Of a stretch of 64,000 nucleotides of DNA, positions 9,214-18,100 are shown one piece after another (the first letter of the stretch is position 1; each line of letters opens with the position of its first letter). Made by a program: the position numbers and the translations under genes. The notes under the pieces were generated by a model. The model saw nothing but the letters and a program-made list of their open reading frames with translations. It ran no database searches and was not told the origin of the DNA. The DNA lies in NCBI RefSeq assembly GCF_003388735.1, contig NZ_QUBQ01000003.1, forward strand, positions 310,001-374,000. Direction: 5' to 3'. This stretch comes from Paenibacillus paeoniae (GTDB lineage Bacteria; Bacillota; Bacilli; Paenibacillales; Paenibacillaceae).

Positions 9214-10557
9214 ATGGAAGGGCCAATCGAATTATCTGGGCGCGGCAAAACATTTATGCAACTAGAGCTCTCGATACATAGCGCACGCGCAGCAGGTAAA
9301 CGATTGCTGGTTGCATTGGTGGATTTGGACAAATTTTATCGGGTGAATGAGACAAGAGGAACAGCCTTCGGCAATGACGTATTAAAGATTGTGGCATCCC
9401 GCCTGGAGCAAACGGAAGCGACGTATGCGGAAGCGTCGAAGTCAGGTGTGTGCAAGGTCGACGGAAATACGTTTCTTGTTATGATGGAGGTTGAGAAGGA
9501 CGCTCCACAATACTGGAAAGCGGTCGATGCAATCAAGCATGCAGTGGAACAGCCAGTCTCAGATTCCGGGAAGGAGCTCTATATGACTTGCAGCATCGGC
9601 GTCAGCCTATTTCCTCAGGACGGGCTTACGAGCGAGAGGTTGCTTTGCCGTACAGAATCTGCGTTATATCAAGCGAAAGAAATAGGCGGTAATCGTACAG
9701 TGTTCTACAATACGGAGGACACAGATCGTATGAACAGGCGCATCGCGATTGAAATGGGACTTCGACCTGCCTTGTTCCTGCGACAATTCCATCTCAGCTA
9801 TCAGCCGATCTACCGGCTATCGGACGGCCGGTTGAAAGGATTCGAGGCGCTTATCCGCTGGCAGCATCCCGAGCTTGGGTTGATCTCGCCGAATGAATTT
9901 ATTCCTATCGCCGAATATAACGGATTAATTAATCCGATTGGAGAGTGGGTACTGCGAGAGGCCTGCAAGATGCTGAAAGGCATGACAACTTACGGGTTGA
10001 ATGAACTGACGATGTCCGTCAATATCTCGCCAGTCCAGCTTCAGGACGCCTCTTTTGTCCAAACGGTATGGAATATCCTTCAGGAATTCGGTATGTCACG
10101 CCAATCGCTTGAGCTTGATATTACCGAGCATAGTACGATGCATTCGTCCAAGCTCTCCATTACCGCGATTACTCAGTTGAGGGCAGGCGGCGTTCGTATC
10201 GCACTGGATGGATTCGGAGCCGGATTTTCATCGCTTCATCATCTCATGGATCTGCCGGTTCATTGCCTCAAGCTCGACAAAAGCTATATCCGTCGAATTG
10301 ATCTGCAGAGTGCGGAGAGGCATGTCGTAGAGGCGATCATTGGTCTGATGCGGAAGCTGGGACTGGAAGTGGTCGCAGAAGGCGTAGAATACAAGGAGCA
10401 ATATGAGCTGCTGCAGAAGTGGGGCTGTCATTATGTGCAGGGCTATCTGTTAGGTATGCCATTAGATCCAACGGTAATCGATATGTCGATGCTTGCTAGC
10501 TGCGTACCGACGCCAGGAATGGATGAACTGGAGAAACAAACGGCAGGCCGCACATAA
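9214..10557 (+). CDS. GGDEF-EAL protein with degenerate GGDEF
   Basis: This 447-residue cytoplasmic protein starts at ATG after GACGGAGGG. The N-terminal half has the GGDEF fold (VALVDLDKFYRVNE), but the active-site loop reads KVDGNTF instead of RxGGDEF, so it should not make c-di-GMP. The C-terminal half is an EAL domain with FEALIRWQHP, SVNISPVQL, LDITEHS, LKLDKSY and VAEGVE. Loop 6 reads LDGFGAGFSSL, with Gly replacing the second Asp of DDFG. Activity may therefore be weak, or the protein may act as a c-di-GMP or GTP effector. It has its own transcription unit between two terminators. Confidence 0.92.
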   Translation: MEGPIELSGRGKTFMQLELSIHSARAAGKRLLVALVDLDKFYRVNETRGTAFGNDVLKIVASRLEQTEATYAEASKSGVCKVDGNTFLVMMEVEKDAPQYWKAVDAIKHAVEQPVSDSGKELYMTCSIGVSLFPQDGLTSERLLCRTESALYQAKEIGGNRTVFYNTEDTDRMNRRIAIEMGLRPALFLRQFHLSYQPIYRLSDGRLKGFEALIRWQHPELGLISPNEFIPIAEYNGLINPIGEWVLREACKMLKGMTTYGLNELTMSVNISPVQLQDASFVQTVWNILQEFGMSRQSLELDITEHSTMHSSKLSITAITQLRAGGVRIALDGFGAGFSSLHHLMDLPVHCLKLDKSYIRRIDLQSAERHVVEAIIGLMRKLGLEVVAEGVEYKEQYELLQKWGCHYVQGYLLGMPLDPTVIDMSMLASCVPTPGMDELEKQTAGRT

Positions 10558-10580
10558 GTCTGCGACATCACAAAAAGCAA

Positions 10581-10620
10581 AAACCAGCCGGAGTCTTTGA
10601 GGACCCGGCTGGTTTTTTTT
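10581..10620. terminator. bidirectional intrinsic terminator
   Basis: The stem AAACCAGCCGG (10581-10591) pairs with CCGGCTGGTTT (10605-10615). T residues follow on the plus strand and A residues flank the other side, so it serves both the GGDEF-EAL gene and the convergent small gene. Confidence 0.88.
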
Positions 10621-10643
10621 CCTAATTGGCACGATGACTGGCT

Positions 10644-10862
10644 CTAGCTGACTTCCAGATATAACTTGGTACCGTCGTTGTACTGGAATATGGCAACATC
10701 TCGCACCATCTCGACCGATTTGATTCGTTTCCATTTCTTCCTGAAATCAAAGTCTAATTCCATCTCGTACAATTTATGATGAAGCATATCTACAGATGCT
10801 GATTGTTCGTTAGGGTAATAGACAGGTACTGAACGATTTTTGAAGGTAATGACTCGCATCAT
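10644..10862 (-). CDS. small conserved-type hypothetical protein
   Basis: About 72 residues from ATG 10862. CGGAGGTG at 10872-10879 is correctly spaced for this start, while the longer open frame to 10895 lacks a ribosome binding site. The protein is mixed charged and aromatic (FDFRKKWKRIKSVEMV, FQYNDGTKLYLEV) with no membrane segment or signal peptide. I do not recognise the family. It converges on the GGDEF-EAL gene across a shared terminator. Confidence 0.65.
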   Translation of the reverse strand: MMRVITFKNRSVPVYYPNEQSASVDMLHHKLYEMELDFDFRKKWKRIKSVEMVRDVAIFQYNDGTKLYLEVS

Positions 10863-10960
10863 TGTATTATGCACCTCCGATTGCGTTTTTCCCATTTTAC
10901 CGTGAACATTTTAGCCTCTTATGAATCTGTGGTCAGGAGAATGTTTATTTTGCTCACACT

Positions 10961-10980
10961 TTCCTAACAAATGTTAGGAA
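10961..10980. promoter_or_regulatory. perfect 20-bp palindrome
   Basis: TTCCTAACAAATGTTAGGAA has perfect 9-base arms around AA. It overlaps the stop codon of the Pro/Tyr-rich gene and lies upstream of the small gene at 10644-10862. No T run follows on either strand, so an operator is as likely as an RNA hairpin. Confidence 0.4.
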
Positions 10981-11420
10981 CTGCTGTATTTCCACTTTTT
11001 CTTGTAATAGCCGTGGCCGTAATGATGATTGTACCGATGGGGCGGATGCGGCGGATAATACGGCTGACCACTCGGATAAGGCGGCTGTCCCGGTGGATAT
11101 TGATTTGGGTAAGGCTGCTGGCCTTGCGGATACGGTGGCTGTCCCGGCGCATGCTGATTCGGGTAAGGCGGGTGCCCGTTCGGATAGGGCGGCTGTCCCG
11201 GTGGATATTGATTTGGGTAAGGCTGCTGGCCCTGCGGATACGGTGGCTGTCCCGGCGCATGCTGATTTGGGTAAGGCGGGTGCCCGTTCGGATAGGGCGG
11301 ATGCTGAGGGTGCGGATAATGCGGCGGCGGATAATAGCCTTTCTTGAAGTCGCTGCTGCTGTAATGATGATAGCCGTGACGCTGCCGTCCCGTTAAGGAA
11401 TATAGAATACGTTTGAGCAT
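10974..11420 (-). CDS. Pro/Tyr/Gln-rich repeat protein
   Basis: This 148-residue protein starts at ATG after AAAGGAGGATC. After a basic N-terminus (MLKRILYSLTGRQRH) most of it is low-complexity PPYP, QPYPNQ and PGQPPYP units, including two tandem copies of a 36-residue block at about residues 46-81 and 82-117. The end is HPPHRYNHHYGHGYYKKKWKY, rich in His and Tyr. No signal peptide is evident. Such composition is common among spore-coat and extracellular matrix proteins, so a coat role is a reasonable but unproven guess. Both strands are open here because of the repeat, but only the minus strand has a ribosome binding site. Confidence 0.7.
   Translation of the reverse strand: MLKRILYSLTGRQRHGYHHYSSSDFKKGYYPPPHYPHPQHPPYPNGHPPYPNQHAPGQPPYPQGQQPYPNQYPPGQPPYPNGHPPYPNQHAPGQPPYPQGQQPYPNQYPPGQPPYPSGQPYYPPHPPHRYNHHYGHGYYKKKWKYSSS
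11070..11285 (-). repeat. two tandem 108-bp coding repeats
   Basis: Two in-frame 108-bp copies (11178-11285 and 11070-11177) encode the block starting GHPPYPNQHAPG and ending GQPPYPN/S. Near-identity at DNA level suggests recent duplication. Confidence 0.8.
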
Positions 11421-11573
11421 GCGAGATCCTCCTTTATTGAATGGGATAAAACATTAATGGCGTTGTTAGATTATACGTGATCACCATCAACTGGTTTCTG
11501 GGGAGAATGTTATTTCTCACACTCGACAGGCTCCGTACTCGTCTGTAAGCTAGTGAAAGGAGCTGATTCGTAT

Positions 11574-12452
11574 ATGTGGGGCAAAGTTGCTGTAAGATTC
11601 AAGGAGATTATCGATGCTTGGCGCGATTATCCGCTACAGTCAGGCTATATTTGGCAAGGCAGCTACCGGGTTGAGCGTCTGCTTGGCATGGGCAGCTATG
11701 GTCAGGCTTATGTTTGTACGAATCTGTCTACAGGGGGCATAGTGCTGTTAAAGCGCAATAAGCCCAGCAAAGGCAGCACAGGCATCGAGCTGCTGAGAAG
11801 AGAAAGCGACTTGATGAGATCGCTCGAACATCCCCAAATCCCAAGCTGGCTGGACTATAGCGTAAGGAGGCGGGATGAAGCACTCATCATGCCATATATT
11901 GAGGGGTATAATCTGGAGCACATGATCTACGAGCAACAATTGGCATACACCGCCGTGGAGGCGCTCTCTATTCTTCAGTCTCTGTTGCGACCGCTGGCTT
12001 ATCTGCACGAACAAGGATACGTTCACCGGGACGTTCGAATTCCGAATGTCATGCAGCAGCCAGAGAAGCTGTTCTTAATTGATCTTGGGCTTGCTTGCCG
12101 GATCGGTGAGCAACTTCCGCCCAAGCTGCAGGCAGCTCTGGGTGAAGCGGACGGCACTAATACCGAAGGCAGCGCTTTCGCAATTAAGCGACGGATGAGA
12201 ACCCCGCTTCCGTCCAGCGATTGGTTCGGTCTGGGCCATCTGTTCCTGTTCCTGATGTACGCCGGTTACAAGCATCCGGAAGGACAGCAAGAACAGAGCT
12301 GGGAGGAAGAGCTGCATCTTCAGCCTGTAGTGCGAGACTTTGTCTCCAAGCTGCTGAACGACGAGTCGGCTTGGGAGACGACGGAACAATGCCGGCAAGA
12401 GTTAGATGAACTGTTAGCTGCGCTTAAGGCTGCTGAAAAGCCCGAGATGTAA
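11574..12452 (+). CDS. Hanks-type serine/threonine protein kinase
   Basis: About 292 residues from ATG 11574, placed 11 bases after AAAGGAG. An upstream GTG at 11553 lacks a ribosome binding site. Kinase motifs in order are the glycine loop LLGMGSYGQAYV, Lys in IVLLKRNKP, the catalytic loop YVHRDVRIPNVM, and a DLG metal motif (LIDLGLACRIG) in place of DFG. It lacks PASTA repeats and membrane segments, so it is a small soluble kinase unlike PrkC. Substrates are unknown. The gene converges on the TraX-like gene with only 16 bases between. Confidence 0.88.
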   Translation: MWGKVAVRFKEIIDAWRDYPLQSGYIWQGSYRVERLLGMGSYGQAYVCTNLSTGGIVLLKRNKPSKGSTGIELLRRESDLMRSLEHPQIPSWLDYSVRRRDEALIMPYIEGYNLEHMIYEQQLAYTAVEALSILQSLLRPLAYLHEQGYVHRDVRIPNVMQQPEKLFLIDLGLACRIGEQLPPKLQAALGEADGTNTEGSAFAIKRRMRTPLPSSDWFGLGHLFLFLMYAGYKHPEGQQEQSWEEELHLQPVVRDFVSKLLNDESAWETTEQCRQELDELLAALKAAEKPEM

Positions 12453-12468
12453 GCTTTATTATGATCAG

Positions 12469-13116
12469 TTAAGTGTTCATCGCATAATAGACGACTGCAA
12501 TAATGAGCAGGTGAACCGGATAGAAACCTCGCCACAGGATACGCGGAATGCGTATGTTGTCCATGCTCCGCATCAGATCAGGCATATACACGATCCATAA
12601 CGTCGACAGCAAGCTGAACAACTGAAGGGTCCAGCCTTTATAGAATATACTAAACACATTAAGCGCCAAATGAAGCAACACCATCATGTGAGGTGTGGCA
12701 TAACGGTAAGTGAGCATTAATAATAATGCATATCCGCCATAATCGAATGGCAGGGCTTCCAGCAGAATCAAGGCCGCAGCTACGACCGACGCGGCAGCTA
12801 GCAGTTTTCCCTTCAGACTGTCCAGCATGAGCAAGGTTAGCAGACAAAAGAACAGCGTTGCGATAACATTGATCTCCAGCACCTGGAATGCAAGCTGATA
12901 GGGAATCTGGGAGATGACCGCCAATATGCCTACTCTGGTCAAATAGCGGGTAACGTCGCGCGTTCGGGAGTAGCCGATGACCATGGCATAAATATAGAAA
13001 GGCATGGCCAGTCTTCCAATAACGCGCCAGGCCGTTTCATCCGGGTGCCACACCACTCCGATATGGTCAATTAACATCGTTAACATGGCCAAAAATTGAA
13101 TAGAAATCACCTTCAT
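12469..13116 (-). CDS. TraX-family integral membrane protein
   Basis: This 215-residue hydrophobic protein has about seven membrane segments. The N-terminus (LAMLTMLIDHIGVVW and RLAMPFYIYAMVIGYSRTRD) matches the TraX family, named for the F-plasmid pilin acetylase. Chromosomal Firmicute members are of unknown function and are not linked to conjugation. No transfer genes are nearby. Confidence 0.85.
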   Translation of the reverse strand: MKVISIQFLAMLTMLIDHIGVVWHPDETAWRVIGRLAMPFYIYAMVIGYSRTRDVTRYLTRVGILAVISQIPYQLAFQVLEINVIATLFFCLLTLLMLDSLKGKLLAAASVVAAALILLEALPFDYGGYALLLMLTYRYATPHMMVLLHLALNVFSIFYKGWTLQLFSLLSTLWIVYMPDLMRSMDNIRIPRILWRGFYPVHLLIIAVVYYAMNT

Positions 13117-13258
13117 CCGTTGCGAGTAAGGACCTCATTCAGTATATCACAAGGCAGCTTACCGTTAAGGATACAGAGAAGGCGAAGACCTCATGACGCA
13201 TAGCAGCGGTCAAGAGGCCTAGGGTAGCATGGGCAGCATGTGATGGGACAGGATGCCG

Positions 13259-14155
13259 TTATAAACCGGCGTTTTTTTTCAACCTTTGTGCGATTTCCAT
13301 AAATTCCTCTGGCGATATGCCTGGAGCGAACTCTTCAGGCAAGCCGCTTAAATCCGGTACGGGTGCCCCTTCTGGCGTGCCCTGAATGACTTCGAGCTTA
13401 GCGCCCGTCTGCGGGTTCTGGCCGTTCCAGATGAGCACGACGTCTTTGAAGTCATGCGGACTGAACGTGTACAGCTTGTTGCCGAGTCCCATTGCTTCAT
13501 ATTTGCGGGCAGCCTCGAAGTGGTCATTGCTTAGGTTTGGAATCGGGATAAGCTTCTTGATATCCACGCCGGTTGCGACTTCAAGCGCCTTGGCGTAGGC
13601 AAGCACATGCACGCCGCCTCGTACGAGCAAATAACCGATCATGGCACGGGCGGTAGGATGATCCGTCATCTCATAGACACGCATTTTATGCGTCCGTGCG
13701 CCACACTCCAGGAAGAAGTTATGCAGCAGATCCAGTACGAGATTGCCGCTGCTGAATACATAGTCGCCAGCCCATGGACGTCCCATAGAATCACCTGCTA
13801 GCGCCGTCTGTGCTGTGCTAATAAAAAAGTAGCTGTTGCGTTTGTCTACCCCCGGCTTAAGCGGCGTGCTATCCGGATCGCCAGGACTGGTCGTGCCGGT
13901 CAATACCATATTGATGGTCGTTGCGACTAGCTCAACATGGCCGATTTCCTCAGCGGTAATGCTGGCTACCAGATCGTAGAAGGGCTTGAGCTTCTTTTTC
14001 TCCCTGAAATTGAATGACTGATACAGGTAGTTGTTGAGCGTCGACATTTCGCCGAACTTGCCGCCAAGCAGCTCCTGTACGGCGGCAGCGGCATTGGCGT
14101 CGGCATAAGGGGAGGGAGGAAGCTCGATCTGCAGCCTGTTTTGGCGTTGGAACAT
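13259..14155 (-). CDS. manganese catalase
   Basis: About 298 residues of a non-haem di-manganese catalase that dismutates hydrogen peroxide. Ferritin-like ligand motifs are visible in GEMSTLNNYLYQSFN, ITAEEIGHVELVATTI and ECGARTHKMRVYE, with the later conserved His in RGGVHVLAYAKAL. ATG 14155 is preferred because AGAGGTG lies 9 bases upstream. The frame also contains GTG 14167 and ATG 14164. Bacillales homologues such as YdbD and CotJC are expressed in stress or sporulation, which fits the genus context. Monocistronic as far as can be seen. Confidence 0.92.
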   Translation of the reverse strand: MFQRQNRLQIELPPSPYADANAAAAVQELLGGKFGEMSTLNNYLYQSFNFREKKKLKPFYDLVASITAEEIGHVELVATTINMVLTGTTSPGDPDSTPLKPGVDKRNSYFFISTAQTALAGDSMGRPWAGDYVFSSGNLVLDLLHNFFLECGARTHKMRVYEMTDHPTARAMIGYLLVRGGVHVLAYAKALEVATGVDIKKLIPIPNLSNDHFEAARKYEAMGLGNKLYTFSPHDFKDVVLIWNGQNPQTGAKLEVIQGTPEGAPVPDLSGLPEEFAPGISPEEFMEIAQRLKKNAGL

Positions 14156-14207
14156 GGGAGGCATCACCTCTTTGTCATAGAATTATTACATATTTAACAA
14201 AGTATTA

Positions 14208-14754
14208 TTACATAGGTATGCGAGAAGAAGCGGCGGCATACGTATCGGGGGGAGTTACATTAACATCTTCCGGCTGTCGCAGGATGTGTTCGGCCTCTTC
14301 AAAGCCCTCCGCCGATTTGGCGCCCCAGAGGGCCAGTGCAAAACAGACTCCGGCTTGCTTGGCGCATTGCAGATCGTATATGGAATCTCCGATATACACA
14401 ACCTCATTGGGCTGGATTTGCAATAATTGCAGGCGTTTCAACAGCGGCTTCGGATGAGGCTTATGTTTTTCCGTGTCACTGGCAGATATGATGCATTGAA
14501 AGTGTTTACTTAGCCCGAAGGGATCAAATTCATCCATGACTTCCTGTCTAGTTTTTGAAGTGACAATGTCTAACTTTAATGTAGCAGCAGATAGATGATG
14601 AATGACAGAATCTAGTTCCGCAAAAAGAGACACTTCATCCGCAAAGTCCAGTACGGCTGCCGACCACTTTGAATGAACCTGCTCGATATTGTCCACTCCC
14701 AATTTCCGCAAAGCGTCTTCCCCCGGAATTCCCAGTACAAAGCGCAGCTCCTCT
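14208..14754 (-). pseudogene. HAD-family phosphatase, N-terminus deleted
   Basis: The frame encodes the back two thirds of a haloacid-dehalogenase phosphatase: LDIVTSKTR (motif II), KPHPKPLLKRL (motif III Lys) and VYIGDSIYDLQCAKQAG (motif IV). The N-terminal nucleophile motif DxDGT is missing. Recognisable HAD sequence begins at EELRFVLGIPGEDAL, immediately after and out of frame with a DeoR-type fragment. A start at ATG 14786 is possible but lies inside that fragment. Without the nucleophile Asp it should be inactive. Confidence 0.75.
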
Positions 14755-15027
14755 GAAATGATAGTCTTGTAGCTTCTCCAAAGCATCGAATCCGGTCATA
14801 TGACGAGAAGATTTATTAAATGTACCGCCCAGGAAATGCATCGTAATATGTTCAAAATGACTGAGCGTAAAAGCGATATCGATAGAATTGGTGACGATAC
14901 TTATTTCTTTTTCTTCCAGAAAGGGCGCTATAGCGTGTATGGTTGTTGACACGTCCAAATAGATCATTTCATTGTTGCCAACCCTATTTGCAGCGAATTG
15001 ACCGATAAATAAGGGATTATCTCTCAA
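14755..15027 (-). pseudogene. DeoR-family regulator fragment (sensor domain only)
   Basis: The frame from TTG 15027 reads like the sugar-phosphate-sensing C-terminal domain of DeoR regulators: YLDVSTTIHAIAPFL, ISIVTNSIDIAF, HFLGGTFN and GFDALEKLQDYHF. A stop lies just upstream and there is no helix-turn-helix segment, so the DNA-binding half is gone. Homology ends after DYHF, where the HAD fragment begins in another frame. Both genes look like the two ends of one or more deletions. Confidence 0.7.
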
Positions 15028-15145
15028 ATCATTTATTATTTATGTGCGACAAATCCTGACAAAGCTAGACTCTATTCGCAGCAAGCATTAGAATTTAGAT
15101 AAACACACTACTTTATTTATCACTAAGGTTTAGACAGGTGAGAAC

Positions 15146-18100
15146 ATGAATAGAAATGACATGATGCTTAAGGAATATAGGTCTGACACGTCCATCAAAG
15201 GGTTGGACTTTATAAGGCTTGCCGTTGTATTGACGGAGATGGTCTGCCGCGAGCATCATCGGACGACTGTCATCGGTAATTTGAATCCTGGGAATATAAG
15301 AATGTTAAAGGGCGGCAAGGAAGCTCGTCTGACTGGAAGTGTGGGTGTTCAGAGCGCATACCGGTCGCCGGAACAATCGGGACGACTTAATCATATGCCC
15401 GATAACCGGTCTGATTTATACACGTTAGGCGTCATTTTATATGAATTACTGTCGGGACAGTTGCCGCTGCAGCCTGATGACGGGGATTGGGACACTGCGC
15501 ATATTTTTAAGGCCCCGCTTCCGCTTTCCGACATACGGTCTGAATGGAGCGGCCCGATATCTTCTATAGTGATGAAGCTGTTGTCCAAATCGCCTGATTA
15601 TCGTTATCAGAGCGCTTATGGTTTGCTGGACGACTTGAATCAATGCCTGGTTATGCTGGAGGATGACGGCAAGCTGGTTTCTTTCGAGCTTGGTCGGCTG
15701 GACCAGGTTCGTATGTATCGCCAACCTGAGGCTTTGTATGGGCGGGAGGTGGACATGACCAAGCTGGAGTCCGGTCTTGTGCAGGCATCGCAAGGACGAC
15801 AAGTGATTCGATGGATTACCGGTCCTGAAGGCAGCGGTAAAACAGCGCTGATTCACCGTCTGAGAGCTAATGTGGTGCGGCAAGGCGGTTGGTTCATTGA
15901 AGGCCAATTGATTCGAGATGGAACTGCTGTGCCTTATGAGCCGTTCATCCAAGCATTGCAAGTGTGGCTGCAGCAGCTTTGGAGGGAACCAGCCGACGTC
16001 ATTGAACGGTTCAGGGAGAAACTCCACTCAGCGTTTGGACAAGACGCGAGTGTTATCGTGTCGATATTGCCCGGAATGCGGCAGTTATTCGGAAGTACAG
16101 CGGGGCAGGATCATGTTCCTGATGCAATGAAGCGGAAGCGAATGGGAGAGCTTCTGCCGGGATTGATCGGTTGCCTGGCCGACAGCTTCCCTCCGCTTGT
16201 TATTTTTATCGATAACCTGGAGTGCGCAGACAGTGGCACCCGAGAAGTAATAGGGGCGTTAGCGCAGCAGGAAATGGCTCGAGGGCTGCTTATTATCGGG
16301 GCGGTCCGTACAGATGAATGGAACACCACCCATGGCGGTGATTCGGGAGAGATAACAAGCGATCCTTGGCATACCGTGAGCAGCCTCTCCACTTATGATG
16401 AGCGAGTGGACTTGCAGCCCCTGTGTTTTGAGGATGTTCGACGTTATGTAGCGGACGCGTTGTATGAAGGAACGCCGCGCCTCCGTATGTTGGCCAGCAC
16501 TCTTTACTACAAGACGGGTGGAAGTCCCGGCATGATCGCAGAAATGATGGACGGCTGGCTGCAGGAGAATAGACTGAGTTTTGATGAAAACCAGCGACAA
16601 TGGGTTTGGGACTCTGAAGTATTGCAACAAAGCTATGGTTCGGACATGGATTATCACTTGATGAAGGCGGGCTTTGCTCAATTAACGGTTCCAGCAAAAA
16701 GAATGCTGGTGATGGCTGCTGCTATAGGTCGAACATTTACTTTGTCTCTGTTAGCCGAGGCTTGCGAGTGTACAGTGAATGAGGCTGCGCTAATGCTTCG
16801 TGATGCAGAGCTCGGCGGCATGATTGGATACGAGGACAACACGGAAGTGGAAGACACAAGAGGGAAAAGCTATTTGTTCCTGCATCATCAACTACGTGAA
16901 ATTGCCTATGCTTTCGATCGCGAAGGGAATGCGCTGCGTCACTTGACGATTGGAAGACTGCTGCGACGCTCCCAAAAGGAGGGCGGGGGCCATGCGTTGC
17001 TAGCGGCTGTCGATCAGTTGAATTTAGGTGCTGAAGCTATGTCGCTGCAAGAAAGAGAGCAATTGCTTGAGCTTAATCTTCAAGTCGGGCACAGCGCGCT
17101 TGATGAAGGGCAGTTTGTCAAGAGCAAACATTACGGGCAGGCCGGGCTTATGCTTTCGGAAGAAGAGCAGGTGCCCCAACCAGGATCCCTATACGTTCAA
17201 TTGCGATTACTAACGGCTTGGTCGGAGTATATGAGTGGCAATACCGAGCAGGCTCGTCAGAATTTGCTTGATTTGAAGAAGCGCAATCATAATTTGAGCC
17301 TATTGGAGCGTTCAAAAATTTGGCTTCCATTAATTCAAATTCATACGTTTGCAGAAAATGATTTGGCTGTTCAATATGGGAAAGAAGCTTTGGAGGCATA
17401 CGGCTGGGAATACAGGGAAGGGGTATCCAAGCTTGGGGTTATCAAGGAAGTGATGAGAACGCAAACGGTGCTATACCGAAAGCGCAGCAAACTGCCCTTG
17501 CTGCCATTCAATACAGATGAAGAGTATTTGAACCTGTGCAAGTATATGGAGTATTGCTTCCTGCCGATGCTTACCCACAATGCGGAGGCTCTTATTGAAC
17601 TATGCGCCCGATTTATTCGTTATGGAATAGGCAGGGGAATGAACGGGTCACTGGCTATGTTAATTTGCAGTTACAGTCTCTTAATGCAGAGAGTGCTTCC
17701 AAGTTATGCTGGTGTTGTTCCTGCCTTGGACTTGGAGATGATTGCAGCCGCCGATGATGAAGATGATTCCCGTGTTTATCGCATTCTGTTGATTGTCGGG
17801 ATGGCCAGGCAATTGGACAATCCGACTGAAGCATCCGTTCTATTGAATAAGGCTCTTCGTCGGAGTCTCGAACAAGGGGACAAAAATTTTGCCAACGTAA
17901 TGTTTATTACTTGTCTGATCACACATAATGGGAATTTGCAAGATATCACCGATTTGTTGACTATTTTCACTGAACATTTAGAACCAATCGCTAGTAATAA
18001 GACGCTTGAAATTGCTAATATCTCCAGACGTTATTTGGCGGCACTGCAGGGTGAGTCATCCATGGAGGATTTTACGGCCATTCCGGACGATGCAGACCAG

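Noticed and set aside
10971..11396. Plus-strand open frame rich in Arg and Leu
   Set aside because: It is the mirror of the PPYP repeat gene; the minus strand has the ribosome binding site and sensible composition.
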